Shown: piece by piece, positions 18,032 through 26,738 of the stretch
How the letters are laid out: the number at the start of each line of letters is the position of its first letter
Numbering within the stretch: position 1 is the stretch's first letter
Source: Kushneria marisflavi
GTDB lineage: Bacteria; Pseudomonadota; Gammaproteobacteria; Pseudomonadales; Halomonadaceae
Assembly: GCF_002157205.1 (NCBI RefSeq)
Contig: NZ_CP021358.1
Coordinates: forward strand, 1,922,001-1,986,000
Direction: 5' to 3'
DNA: 64,000 nt
Made by a program: the position numbers and the translations under genes
The notes under the pieces: generated by a model
Told to the model about the DNA's origin: nothing
The model's input: the letters and a program-made list of their open reading frames with translations, nothing else
Database searches by the model: none

Positions 18032-18646
18032 TTAAGCTGCCATAACCTGCAATGTGCGTCTTTCCAACTCTTCATAGAAAGCTTCAACACGTTCAGCAAT
18101 ATTCTGGATCATTGCTTCATTCCTGTAGGCCCTTTTAACGAACAGCGGCATTCCGGGCCAGTAGCTCACGAAGTCGATCCACTCGCGTCCGCTGATCCAG
18201 AGCCCACCCTGACACTGGGCCACATGCTCCTGTGGCAACTCATCGGCAAGCAGCAGTTCGATCTGGTATTTGGGCAGTTTGGTCTTTACCTCGATGAGCC
18301 CATCGCTGCCTACTAGGCTATCCGGTGAGAAGCCGGCGCCATGGTTAAGAATGATTCCGACCTGCTCCAGCTGAGTATTGCCGGTAGCCTCGCTGTAGAG
18401 TTCCCGTGCCATGGGTTCCAGTGCATGCCCGCGCTGGGTATGAGCATTGCCTGAGAAAGCATCTGCTGACTCGCCGGTAATGCGCTCCCCGATCAGCTGG
18501 TGCATGTAGCTCAGGGCACCGGCTCCGAAACCACCCGGCCCCTTGCCCTTGACCAGTAACGTCTTGAGCTCTGACATGGTGACGATGCCCAGCCGTGCGG
18601 CATGCCACTCGGGTGTTCCCTGCTCGCAGTTGAGTATTTGCATCAT
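18032..18646 (-). CDS. YqaJ family (lambda-type) exonuclease
   Basis: A 204-aa nuclease of the lambda exonuclease/YqaJ family. The N-terminal QGTPEWHAARLGIVTMSEL motif, the RGHALEPMARELY segment (Glu ligand) and the PD-(D/E)XK core SPDSLVGSDGLIEVKTK (Asp, Glu, Lys) are all present, followed by QCQGGLWISG. It should digest 5' ends of double-stranded DNA to give 3' tails for the annealing protein encoded just upstream (ERF). Together they make a phage-style recombination module. Confidence 0.9.
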   Translation of the reverse strand: MMQILNCEQGTPEWHAARLGIVTMSELKTLLVKGKGPGGFGAGALSYMHQLIGERITGESADAFSGNAHTQRGHALEPMARELYSEATGNTQLEQVGIILNHGAGFSPDSLVGSDGLIEVKTKLPKYQIELLLADELPQEHVAQCQGGLWISGREWIDFVSYWPGMPLFVKRAYRNEAMIQNIAERVEAFYEELERRTLQVMAA

Positions 18647-18685
18647 GCGCTCCTGAAGGATGTGACGGCATATATGGCGAGGGCG

Positions 18686-19441
18686 TTAACCCTCGCGCGC
18701 CTCGTCATATGGTGGCTGTTGTGGCTGGGTGCGCTTTTGCAGTGAAGCACGCAGCCTGTCGAAATCACTCTGGGGGACCTGCTCGGCACCGCCATAGCGA
18801 CCGATGAACCACTCCTGTGTGGTCGTGGGGCACCGGGCGATCAGCTGTCGAAGCTGTCCGGCCTGGAAGGAGGTGATCCGCTTGATGGGGGCAGCCGCAT
18901 GGCCATCATCGTCCTGCCCCCGTGTGGTGATGTTGAGCAGCGCGCAAAGCACGTAGCGCTTGCCATAGCTGGTGGAAGATCCAAAGGCCTGCACGGCGTT
19001 CTTGTTGCCGCTTACATCGGCAGGGAGCAGCATACTGGTCTCTTCACGATGGCCGTCCCGATGCATCAGTACCCCAGTGATCTGAATGCCGCGCTCCTGC
19101 GTCTGAATGCGAAAGCTCACCGCAAAGCCATGACGCTGCAGAATGGGGCGTACCGTATCGACGATATCTTCCAGCGTGGCGTAGTGGCTGTTGTTGCCCT
19201 TGCCCCGCTCGGCAATGCTGGGCAGTTCGGTCTGCATGGCGGCCATGGCACTGCTGTAGGCCATCAGGGACTGACGATCGAGAACACGCTCCTGCATCTG
19301 CAGCAGACGCTCCATCTTGTCGATGTCCACGTCAGGATTGAGCGCTGCCCGTTCGATTACCTGAATGATGGCAGTGCTGTCGCTGCTGGATTCAGGCGGC
19401 TGCCTAGTGACGCTGTTCTGCTGAAGAATTGGCTGTGTCAT
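18686..19441 (-). CDS. ERF family single-strand annealing protein
   Basis: A 251-aa protein with the ERF domain at about residues 50-185, including MAAMQTELPSIAERGKGNNSHYATLEDI and SYGKRYVLCALLNI, the strongest family blocks. ERF proteins anneal complementary strands during phage genome recombination and circularisation. The C-terminal 60 residues are charged and variable. It overlaps the upstream 66-aa gene by four bases and precedes the YqaJ exonuclease by 39 bases, so the pair acts together. Confidence 0.9.
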   Translation of the reverse strand: MTQPILQQNSVTRQPPESSSDSTAIIQVIERAALNPDVDIDKMERLLQMQERVLDRQSLMAYSSAMAAMQTELPSIAERGKGNNSHYATLEDIVDTVRPILQRHGFAVSFRIQTQERGIQITGVLMHRDGHREETSMLLPADVSGNKNAVQAFGSSTSYGKRYVLCALLNITTRGQDDDGHAAAPIKRITSFQAGQLRQLIARCPTTTQEWFIGRYGGAEQVPQSDFDRLRASLQKRTQPQQPPYDEAREG

Positions 19442-19638
19442 GAGGATTTCTCCGGAAGGTATTCATTGATCACATCCTGCAGGTTCTCTTCTGTCACCGG
19501 GTCAAGTGTCATGGAGGCGCGGTAAAGGCAGCCTTTGGCGCAGACAAGGGTGTCGGCCTGCGTCTTGCCCTGTTCCAGCATCTGGCGCGACAGATCCGTC
19601 AGCGCCATGGAAATGGATAGAGAGATATCGATATTCAT
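19438..19638 (-). CDS. Small protein translationally coupled to erf
   Basis: A 66-aa protein with AAGGA ahead of its ATG and a four-base overlap with the erf start. I do not recognise a family. It contains two Cys (LVCAKGCLYRA) and an acidic C-terminus. The coupling suggests a role with the recombination proteins, for instance as an accessory factor, but this is inference. Confidence 0.6.
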   Translation of the reverse strand: MNIDISLSISMALTDLSRQMLEQGKTQADTLVCAKGCLYRASMTLDPVTEENLQDVINEYLPEKSS

Positions 19639-19661
19639 TGGAACGTTCCTTGCGACGGCAA

Positions 19662-19691
19662 AAAGCCCGACCAGAAAACTGGTCGGGCTTT
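19662..19691 (-). terminator. Intrinsic terminator directly ahead of the 66-aa gene
   Basis: A 13-bp perfect stem (AAAGCCCGACCAG with CTGGTCGGGCTTT), 4-base loop, followed on the minus strand by TTTTTGCCG. It lies 32 bases after the DUF932 gene stop and only 24 bases before the next start codon, so it could act as an attenuator as well as a gene-end terminator. Confidence 0.75.
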
Positions 19692-19723
19692 ATGCGGTTG
19701 GGTGGTGAAAACAGGCCTGGTGG

Positions 19724-20689
19724 TCAGGCGATCAGCTCGAGGGCGGTATCCAGAGCCCGATGTTTCAGATTGGCGCCCTGACCGAACCAGGCCGAGTCCA
19801 TGCGAGTATCGTTGCTGCGGGCGCGCTTCTCGTGATCGACATACTCGGTCATGGCATTGAGAAGCCCCCAGGCCGTCTCCCTGGCCGTCGATAAGTGAGA
19901 TCCACGACCTTCGCCGTGATAGAGCTGCTGCATTCGATTCATGGCACGACTGGGCTTACCGGTTGGCGTGCCCAATGGAGCATCGGTGTTGTTGAGCACC
20001 GTCTGGAAGTAACGGGTGGCCTCGTCATGGCTGATCCTGCGTTCAGCCAGTGCCTTCATGCGGTACATGAAGTCATCCCACTGCGATACCGAAATACCCA
20101 GCTGCTGCTTGACCCGCTGGGCATTGAACTCGGTGCTGTGAGGTACCCGAACCATCTGAGAAGCCCCTTCGATGGCCATGCTCAGCGTGTTGTTGCAGAC
20201 CACCCGAATGGACGTAGGCGTGGCCACTGTGGCAAGCGTGCCGTCGCAGGACGTGGCCAGTAACAGATAGCCTCTGACCTCATCCCTGTTCTTGAGCGAC
20301 GTGCTCAGTCCACTGCGAGCCAGTGCCCAGAACTTGCGGCCGCCCTTGAGCACGCCTGCTGTTTCCAGCTCGTACCCCGCGTATTCGGTCAGGTCACGAT
20401 AGAACTCCAGCACTTCCTGTGGCTGCACCACCTTGTAGCGCTGTGACACTACCGACAGCGGCGTCTGGGTATCCGAGCGGAAAAGTACCTTTTGCTCAGG
20501 GAAGGAATGAATGCTGCCCAGATGCGACGCCGAATCGGCAATGAAGCGCACCGGCGTCTCTTCGATGTGCCAATTCATGCCGGCCTGCTGCTGCCAGACC
20601 TCCAGCGGCTGATGAGGAGACAGCTGCTGTCCCAGCCCATGCCAGGGTATGTCGCCAACGTACGCCATCTGCTCGATTTGATGTGCCAT
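19724..20689 (-). CDS. DUF932 family phage/plasmid-like protein
   Basis: A 321-aa protein of the DUF932 (TIGR03299) family, visible from the N-terminal YVGDIPWHGLGQQLSP, the RYKVVQPQEVLEFYRDLTEYAGY block and the TSIRVVCNNTLSMA segment. The family is common on phages, plasmids and islands and has no firm function. The ATG at 20689 has AAGGAG upstream; the longer in-frame extension is not conserved. Strong hairpins flank the gene on both sides. Confidence 0.85.
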   Translation of the reverse strand: MAHQIEQMAYVGDIPWHGLGQQLSPHQPLEVWQQQAGMNWHIEETPVRFIADSASHLGSIHSFPEQKVLFRSDTQTPLSVVSQRYKVVQPQEVLEFYRDLTEYAGYELETAGVLKGGRKFWALARSGLSTSLKNRDEVRGYLLLATSCDGTLATVATPTSIRVVCNNTLSMAIEGASQMVRVPHSTEFNAQRVKQQLGISVSQWDDFMYRMKALAERRISHDEATRYFQTVLNNTDAPLGTPTGKPSRAMNRMQQLYHGEGRGSHLSTARETAWGLLNAMTEYVDHEKRARSNDTRMDSAWFGQGANLKHRALDTALELIA

Positions 20690-20727
20690 GAGAAAACTCC
20701 TTGCGGATAGTGGTATAGACGGCAAAA

Positions 20728-20755
20728 GGGCCCGCCATCGGTTGATGGCGGGCCC
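20728..20755 (-). terminator. Intrinsic terminator directly ahead of the DUF932 gene
   Basis: A 12-bp perfect stem (GGGCCCGCCATC with GATGGCGGGCCC), 4-base loop, followed on the minus strand by TTTTGCCGTC. It lies between the glycine-zipper gene and the DUF932 gene, 38 bases before the latter's start. The sequence after the stem closely resembles that after the hairpin at 19662. Confidence 0.7.
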
Positions 20756-20814
20756 CTTGAATGAAAGAGATGGGAATGAGTCGATGTCTCCGAGGGAGAC
20801 AACTATTGGGTGGA

Positions 20815-21138
20815 TTAAATGCGAAAGGTATGGCCGCAGTCCTGACATTCGAGGTTGTCGAGCACACGCTCATCAAGCTCGCTGCCAAACCGGGCGCCGG
20901 TCACGCCACCGGCCGCCCCACCTGCCAGGGCACCGAATACGGCGCCTGTCAGCCCACCTACCGCAATGCCTACAGGCCCTGCAAAGGATCCTGCCAGTGC
21001 TCCTGCCTGTGAACCACTCCACGCCCCAGCAGCGCCGCCTGCAGAGCCCGCAACGATACCGACGCTGCCGCAGACACTACGGCCCTGGTGGCGATCAACA
21101 ATCCGAGAGGAATTACAGCGTGGACACATTAATTTCAT
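20815..21138 (-). CDS. Zinc-ribbon/glycine-zipper small membrane-like protein
   Basis: A 107-aa protein with an AGGAGG ribosome site. A CPRC pair at residues 4-7 and a CQDC pair near the C-terminus could together form one zinc ribbon. The 75 residues between are almost entirely Gly, Ala, Ser and Val in a glycine-zipper pattern (GSAGGAAGAWSGSQAG and GALAGGAAGGVTG). Glycine zippers insert in or associate with membranes, so the two Cys pairs would sit on the same side of a hairpin. I do not recognise a named family or function. Confidence 0.65.
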   Translation of the reverse strand: MKLMCPRCNSSRIVDRHQGRSVCGSVGIVAGSAGGAAGAWSGSQAGALAGSFAGPVGIAVGGLTGAVFGALAGGAAGGVTGARFGSELDERVLDNLECQDCGHTFRI

Positions 21139-21805
21139 GAATACCTCCTGATTGTGGAAATCAGCTATTGAGCAAGCCAATGCTTCCCAGCTTCAGGGAG
21201 GTAGTACAGGTTTGAAATATTTTTAAATGATGAAGCCAAGCTCCATCAATACTCCCCATCTTGAAACAAGCAGAAGATCATCTCTGTTTTCAAATGTATA
21301 AGTGCAAGACACCAACCAAGAAATGTAATTCTTAACATTTTCACAAAATATAATGAAGCGAAGTGGCGGCCAGTTCGTCATTAACCCTTGTACTATTGGA
21401 AACGGAATTTTTTAATAATGCGACCATGATTCGTTTCGCCGGTTCTACCTTGCATTTTCATGTTAAGGGATAGACTTGGCCTGACGTATCCACGTGTATT
21501 ACCGACGGGGAAGTATTATAGAGTTCTATAGAGTTCTAAGGATCATTAACAGACCCCACAAATTGTGCCTATTGTAGATATCCATAGAGCAAACCTAAAC
21601 ACTCCACATACCTTTAGAAATCATCCAAGTCTCCATCATGAAACAAGCGGTATGGAATGACTTCCAAATCGTTCCAGCAAGCAGCAATGGTTATCCCACT
21701 GCCGTTCTAGTTACTTTTCAATAAGAGCTCATAGATTCTGAGAACCATCTCCATCAATTAAAATTCTTCGCTTTAAACCTATCAATTTGTCCACGAGTAT
21801 AAGCA
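21139..21805. other. AT-rich non-coding gap in the element
   Basis: No frame here has protein-like composition with a ribosome site. The stretch is AT-rich like the two genes that follow and holds a tandem 10-base repeat at 21518-21537. It lies between divergent gene blocks, so it should hold promoters for both and perhaps a replication origin for the element. Confidence 0.4.
21518..21537. repeat. Tandem 10-bp direct repeat (2 copies)
   Basis: Two adjacent exact copies of ATAGAGTTCT lie about 270 bases before the YagK/YfjJ gene. Direct repeats of this size next to replication genes can be iterons, but two copies are few. Confidence 0.35.
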
Positions 21806-22498
21806 ATGTTTTCACACTGCCCTCTTCGTCACCCTAACAACGACAAACTGCGTCTCTTTTATGAAGACACCTACCGTGGCTACTCTGTCATACAATATAA
21901 GAAAAGCCCACTAATTGAAAACTTTTTGGAAAGAAGCTTTTTTACGCTTAATCTTGCCCAAGAGAAAAATCGAACCACCTTTGCTTTTCGAGTAGATTTG
22001 CACTTTCCAAAGGCCATGAAAAGATCATCTATACACAACAACAATACTGTCCTGACAAGATTCTTTCGCTTCTTCTTTTATGAGTTGAAAAAAGCTAATA
22101 CCAAGTACGTACCATCACCACGTTATTTGTGGGCCCGTGAGCAAGTTGGTAGCGAAAAACCTCATTATCATCTGATGCTTTTACTTAACAAGGATGCTTA
22201 CGATAGTTTAGGTGTATTTTCACCAGGTAAAGATGGCACATACTCACGCCAGAACCTCTATCACCGCATGATGCGTTCATGGCTGAAAGCCATGAACTTT
22301 GCGGCTGATGAATCATGCTTTAAACAGTTGATCAATGTCAGCAAAGACCACTTAACCGGACGCCCTTGGTCAAGCATATTGAATATTGAAAACTGGTACG
22401 CAATGAATGATGCGATGTACATGGCTAGCTATCTTTGTAAGACCTATAGCAAAATCATTAATCAAAGCACTCATGTCTTTGATTCAAGTCGTCGCTGA
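21806..22498 (+). CDS. YagK/YfjJ domain protein (inovirus Gp2-type)
   Basis: A 230-aa protein matching the C-terminal YagK/YfjJ domain: RYLWAREQVGSEKPHYHLMLLLNKDAY carries the His-x-His motif like that of HUH replication endonucleases, and the C-terminal YMASYLCKTYSK provides a Tyr region. Such proteins occur in P4-like elements and filamentous phage next to replication functions, so a rolling-circle initiator role is plausible. The gene is markedly AT-rich. No clear ribosome site is seen before the ATG at 21806. Confidence 0.75.
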   Translation: MFSHCPLRHPNNDKLRLFYEDTYRGYSVIQYKKSPLIENFLERSFFTLNLAQEKNRTTFAFRVDLHFPKAMKRSSIHNNNTVLTRFFRFFFYELKKANTKYVPSPRYLWAREQVGSEKPHYHLMLLLNKDAYDSLGVFSPGKDGTYSRQNLYHRMMRSWLKAMNFAADESCFKQLINVSKDHLTGRPWSSILNIENWYAMNDAMYMASYLCKTYSKIINQSTHVFDSSRR

Positions 22499-22526
22499 GC
22501 AATAGATAAATTTTTATTACCAGGTC

Positions 22527-24296
22527 ATGAAAGATTTTGTACCGATTTTTCAAATCGGCTCATCAAAGCGTAACAATCAATTTTCACAAAAATGCAGTAC
22601 AATGCTTCCTATAGCTGCTAATCCTGCTAAATTTAGCGTTTCTAGCAGCTACATGGAAAATAGAATGTATTCACTTGACGACGCTTCACCTGCTTGTAGC
22701 TTGGTTTTGCCAGAGAGAACCGACGAATGGCCAAGCTATCTGGAGGGCAGTCTCTTTCAGTCTGCCGTAATCGAAGGCTCTTCCCGACTCCAAGTCCCGC
22801 CCTCCATGGTTATTGCCACTGCTCTTGGAGCCATGTCAGCTGCCTGCCAAGCATTAATTGATATCAAACAGCCTGTAGGCCATCACGTTCAGGCATCACT
22901 CATGCTGCTGACCATTGCTGATTCTGGAGAGCGAAAAACCACTGTCGAAAAACGTTTTTTCAAAGCGCTCCGGGATTGGCAACGCATCATGCAGGATAAG
23001 GCCGAAAAAGATGAAGACCGCTATATATACGAAGAGGAAATTTGGAAACTGGAAGATAAAACTTTAAAAACAGAGTTTAAAAAGCTAATAAAAAACAATC
23101 TTCCTAACGAAGAGCTTAAAGAGAAGATCGAAAATCATCGTCATAACCGACCTTACCGCTTACCATATAAAAGGCTACTTTATGATGACACAACACCTCA
23201 AGCGCTTATTCAGTTAATGCATCGTCACTCATCCAATGCCTGCTTGGTAAGCAGTGAAGCGAACAGCATATTCAGTGGCCATGCATTGAGAGAGATACAC
23301 CATCTTAATACAATGTGGGACGGTAACGACATTATTGTTGATCGTGTTTCTACATCAAGTATTTTTTTGAGAAACCCTCGCCTTACACTTGCTCTAATGA
23401 CTCAACCAAGCGTCGTTGATCGCTTTCTAAACAAAAGAGGAGACGAGGCACGGGGCATGGGTTTTCTGGCGCGATTTCTCGTAGTCAAGCCACAGAAAAT
23501 GTCAGGTAATAGAACTATTGAACCTATTGGCCATTTGCCCCATATCGATAAATTTAATCGCCGCATTAAAGAGATTCTTGAACAAACTCAAGACATAGAT
23601 TCGAAACAACATACCATCGAGTATACAGCTGATGCAGCAGAGCTTTGGAAAAAATATAGTCAAAAGATTGAGAAAGAAATGTCTCCGGATAGGTTATATA
23701 GCCACCATCCAGAACATGCCTCAAAGCTAATGGATAACGTTAGCCGTGTAGCTGCTATTCTTCATACCTTTGAAGGTAAAGAAAAATCCATTTCATTGGA
23801 AACACTGAAATTTTCTTACAAACTTTGCCTGCGCTACTCACGCGAGTTTATAGATCATCTGGCAGGCGAGCCTACCATTGTTACCCATGCTAACCTGCTA
23901 GTTAATTTCTTGCTGGACTTAATCGACAAAGAAAATAAACCTAATCGAACGAACGAAAAGATCCATGGCTTAACTTTAAAGCATGGTAGATATATAGAAT
24001 TTTCGCCTTCTATTATTAAGCAACATGGCCCCAACCCATTACGCAATAATGCTAATCGCGACGCAGCCATGGCTCTTCTTACTAGGATGGGTCACTTGGT
24101 GCAGAATGGAAACCGTTACCGATTCAGCGAAACGATATTAGGTCATCAATCTCCTAATGTTAAAAATGGAGAAGCATATTTCCTTAACTCACTTCCTTTA
24201 TATAGCCATCAACACTACTACTGCCCTTCTCGGAGCACATACTTAAATCAACATCGGTATATGATCATTATTGCAAAAGATTATGATAAGGAATAA
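22527..24296 (+). CDS. DUF3987 (YfjI-type) protein, putative helicase/primase-like ATPase
   Basis: A 589-aa protein with the DUF3987 domain. PERTDEWPSYLEGSLF and LQVPPSMVIATALGAMSAACQ open the domain, ADSGERKTTVEKR is a P-loop-like motif near residue 135, and SSEANSIFSGH is a Walker B-like region. DUF3987 proteins sit in P4-type islands and are thought to take part in replication. The start may be 22527 or one of the internal ATGs near residue 43, since the conserved part begins at about residue 60. The neighbouring YagK/YfjJ gene ends 28 bases upstream. AT-rich, transferred DNA. Confidence 0.8.
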   Translation: MKDFVPIFQIGSSKRNNQFSQKCSTMLPIAANPAKFSVSSSYMENRMYSLDDASPACSLVLPERTDEWPSYLEGSLFQSAVIEGSSRLQVPPSMVIATALGAMSAACQALIDIKQPVGHHVQASLMLLTIADSGERKTTVEKRFFKALRDWQRIMQDKAEKDEDRYIYEEEIWKLEDKTLKTEFKKLIKNNLPNEELKEKIENHRHNRPYRLPYKRLLYDDTTPQALIQLMHRHSSNACLVSSEANSIFSGHALREIHHLNTMWDGNDIIVDRVSTSSIFLRNPRLTLALMTQPSVVDRFLNKRGDEARGMGFLARFLVVKPQKMSGNRTIEPIGHLPHIDKFNRRIKEILEQTQDIDSKQHTIEYTADAAELWKKYSQKIEKEMSPDRLYSHHPEHASKLMDNVSRVAAILHTFEGKEKSISLETLKFSYKLCLRYSREFIDHLAGEPTIVTHANLLVNFLLDLIDKENKPNRTNEKIHGLTLKHGRYIEFSPSIIKQHGPNPLRNNANRDAAMALLTRMGHLVQNGNRYRFSETILGHQSPNVKNGEAYFLNSLPLYSHQHYYCPSRSTYLNQHRYMIIIAKDYDKE

Positions 24297-24318
24297 AACG
24301 GATTTGCGTTTATAAACT

Positions 24319-24793
24319 TAGGCTCTGCCTAAAAGGTATGATTGTTATACTTCCCTGTTTATTGAATACGAGACCGCTATGGCAGGCCATTGCGAGCTTT
24401 CCGACTGTGCTGGCAAATGATTAAGGTTATCGTTTCTCCACTATAGGCCATGGAGCGCCCTTGTAGAGATGGCCTGCCTCGAAAGCGTGACCGCTAAATT
24501 GTGGCGGACAAGAAATACGATAGCAGTGACCTGAGGCGCTACTGCATGCGTCATGGCATGCCTCCAGTCATTCCTCGACACCGTATGTGTCGCCGTTCAT
24601 GACCGGGCTTTGCGCATCAGTTCAACCGATCCAAATACAGTCAGCGTAATGTGGTAGAGCGGCTGTTCGGCTGGCTCAAGGAGAAGCGCCGATTGAATAT
24701 CCGTTATTACAAGCTAACCAGCAGCTTCAGAGCCATGGTGACACTGGCTTGGATCGAGCGCTGCATGAGAGCCGACTTTTTAGACAGAACCTA
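24319..24793 (+). mobile_element. Degenerate IS5-family insertion sequence remnant
   Basis: Terminal inverted repeats TAGGCTCTGCCTAAAAG (24319-24335) and CTTTTTAGACAGAACCTA (24776-24793) match after reversal with a few differences. Between them only about half of an IS5-type transposase remains, interrupted by stops; recognisable C-terminal parts are VADKKYDSSDLRRY, FNRSKYSQRNVVERLFGWL and KEKRRLNIRYYKL. The copy is truncated and non-functional. Confidence 0.8.
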
Positions 24794-24851
24794 GTTGTTT
24801 GGTACCAGAGTGTAAGGGGCTATTCTACAAGCCACTGTCAGATGAGGATCC

Positions 24852-25800
24852 ATGGCTCAGATACTTCACCAACGCGCCACGACCACTCACGCTATCAGAG
24901 CAGAGATACAGCGATCGACAGCTTCGGTCGCGGAGTTGAGTTGGCGCTACAACCTCAACCCAAAAACCGTGCGCAAGTGGCGCCAGCGGGCGTCGATCGA
25001 GGACGACAGGATGGGGTCAAAGGCTTCGCGCTCATCGTCCCTGACACCAATAAAGGAAGCCGCTGCCGTCACCTTTCTGCGAACCACTCATCTTACCACT
25101 GGATGACTGCCTGTTCACGCTGCAGCGCTTTATCCCACACCTGGTCCTCTCCAGCCTGCACCGCCTTTATCAGCGGCACGGCATCAGCCAGCTGCCGTGG
25201 AAAACTTCGTCATCGGCTAAGGGGTAGGCATTCAGACAATATCCGATCAGCTGTCTGCATCTCGATGTCTGTGACGTTCGCCCCGGCTAAGGCTGGGCAT
25301 ACCTATTCGTGGGCGTTGATCGTACCCCGAAATTTTTCCATGCCCGGCTTTATCGGAAGGCCAATCGCGATCAGGCCGCCGCCTTTCTTGAAGATGTCGT
25401 GCAACAACTGCCTTACCGGGTGCATACGGTGTTGACCGACAATGGCGTGCAGTTCGCCAAAAGCCGCGGCACCGAGGCTTATAAACCCCATCGATTCGAT
25501 GTGATCTGCCGTAAGCATGGTACCGAGCATCGCCTGACCCGCCTCTTCCACCCCTAGACCAATGGTCAGGTCGAACGGATGAACCAGACCCTCAAAAATG
25601 CCACGACCCGCAGTTTTCATTAGCCACGCCGGAAGAGCTTGTTGCGCATCTGAGGGATTATCTGTGAGCCTATAATATTGCCAGGTCGCTACGCTCTCTG
25701 AAAGGCAAAATGCCCATCGGATTTATTCTGGAAAGATGGCAGAATGACTCGGACAAGTTCTATCATGATCCGAACCATTACTTCCCAAGATCAAGCACCT
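24852..25800 (+). pseudogene. IS481-family transposase pseudogene
   Basis: The frame opens with MAQILHQRATTTHAIRAEIQ and the HTH SVAELSWRYNLNPKTVRKW, the normal N-terminus. It is then broken by frameshifts and stops, with later blocks in different frames: DRTPKFFHARLYRKANR, VHTVLTDNGVQFAKS (rve catalytic Asp), HRLTRLFHP-stop-TNGQVERMNQTLKN (catalytic Glu region) and GKMPIGFILERWQND near the end. All parts of a full transposase are traceable, but it cannot be expressed. It abuts the purU stop. Confidence 0.85.
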
Positions 25801-26665
25801 AGCGATCAAGCACGACCGTGCGGCCTGAATAGAGAAACACGCGGCGCTCGAGGTGATAGCCGATCGCGCGTGACAGCGTCAGGCACTCGATATCACGCCC
25901 CTTTGCCACCAGATCTTCCGGATAGTGGGCATGGTCGACCGCTTCGACACCCTGAGCAATGATGGGGCCTTCATCAAGGTCGTTGTTGATGTAGTGCGCC
26001 GTGGCACCCACCAGTTTGACGCCCTTCTCGTAGGCCTGATGGTAGGGTCTGGCACCCTTGAAACCGGGCAGCAGGGAATGGTGGATGTTGATGGCGCGTC
26101 CGGCCAGCACATCACACATGTTGGCCGACAGCACCTGCATGTAACGCGCCAGAATCACCAGCTCGGCGCCGGTCTGCTCGACAATCTGAAGGATCTCGCG
26201 CTCCTGCTGCTCGCGGGTCTCCGGCGTGACCGGCAGATGATACCAGGGCAGGCCGTGCCACTGGGCCAGCGGCTCCAGATCAGGATGATTGGAGACGACC
26301 GCGCAGATCTCCATCGGCAGCTGATGGGTGCGATAGCGATACAGCAGATCGTTCAGGCAATGGTCGGCCTTTGAGACCATGATCACGACTCTGGTGCGCT
26401 TGTTCGGCGGTGTCAGTTCAAACGACATGTCGAATTCCCGCGCACGCTCACCGAAATCCCTTTCAAAGGCCTCGACACTGAAGTCGTTTTCCAGCGGGCG
26501 AAACTCGGCGCGGATGAAAAACCCTTCGTTCAATCGGTCATCAAAGGAGTTGAGCTCCGTAATGTAGCAGCGCTGCTCCTTGAGAAAGCGCGTGACGACA
26601 TCCACGGTGCCCAAAAGGCTGGGGCACTGCGCCGCAAGGATCCAGGTATCGGCGGTTCGGGTCAT
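25799..26665 (-). CDS. purU: Formyltetrahydrofolate deformylase
   Basis: A 288-aa enzyme, normal length. An N-terminal ACT domain (about 1-85, ILAAQCPSLLGTVDVVTRFL) precedes the formyltransferase-type catalytic domain with RVVIMVSKADHCLNDLLYR, NHPDL, and the active site ILARYMQVLS, NIHHSLLPGFKGARPYHQA (His) and YINNDLDEGPIIAQ (Asp). It hydrolyses 10-formyl-THF to formate and THF. Next to the sarcosine oxidase operon it would recycle folate loaded with C1 units from sarcosine. A strong terminator lies only 40 bases upstream, so it may have its own promoter or be read through. Confidence 0.95.
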   Translation of the reverse strand: MTRTADTWILAAQCPSLLGTVDVVTRFLKEQRCYITELNSFDDRLNEGFFIRAEFRPLENDFSVEAFERDFGERAREFDMSFELTPPNKRTRVVIMVSKADHCLNDLLYRYRTHQLPMEICAVVSNHPDLEPLAQWHGLPWYHLPVTPETREQQEREILQIVEQTGAELVILARYMQVLSANMCDVLAGRAINIHHSLLPGFKGARPYHQAYEKGVKLVGATAHYINNDLDEGPIIAQGVEAVDHAHYPEDLVAKGRDIECLTLSRAIGYHLERRVFLYSGRTVVLDR

Positions 26666-26704
26666 GACGTTTCTCTTTTAATTGTCTATAAAGCGCCGGA
26701 AAAA

Positions 26705-26728
26705 AGGCCGGAGGCGCGTGCCTCCGGC
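26705..26728 (-). terminator. Intrinsic terminator between soxG and purU
   Basis: GGCCGGAGGC and GCCTCCGGCC form a perfect 10-bp stem with a 4-base loop, followed on the minus strand by TTTTTT. It would end or attenuate the glyA-sox transcript before purU. Confidence 0.8.
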
Positions 26729-26738
26729 CCTTCGGAAT

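Larger units (their letters stand above)
14701..25798. mobile_element. Integrative element (P4-like satellite/genomic island), boundaries approximate
   Basis: From the end of yicC the GC content falls, and a tyrosine integrase with arm-type repeats is followed by AlpA, YqaJ exonuclease, ERF annealing protein, a DUF932 protein, a YagK/YfjJ protein and a DUF3987 protein. There are no capsid, tail or conjugation genes, so it resembles a phage satellite or small integrative island. Decayed IS5 and IS481 copies occupy 24319-25800, just before purU, where chromosomal sequence of normal composition resumes. I could not find a matching core repeat at the right side, so the right end is uncertain. Confidence 0.75.
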
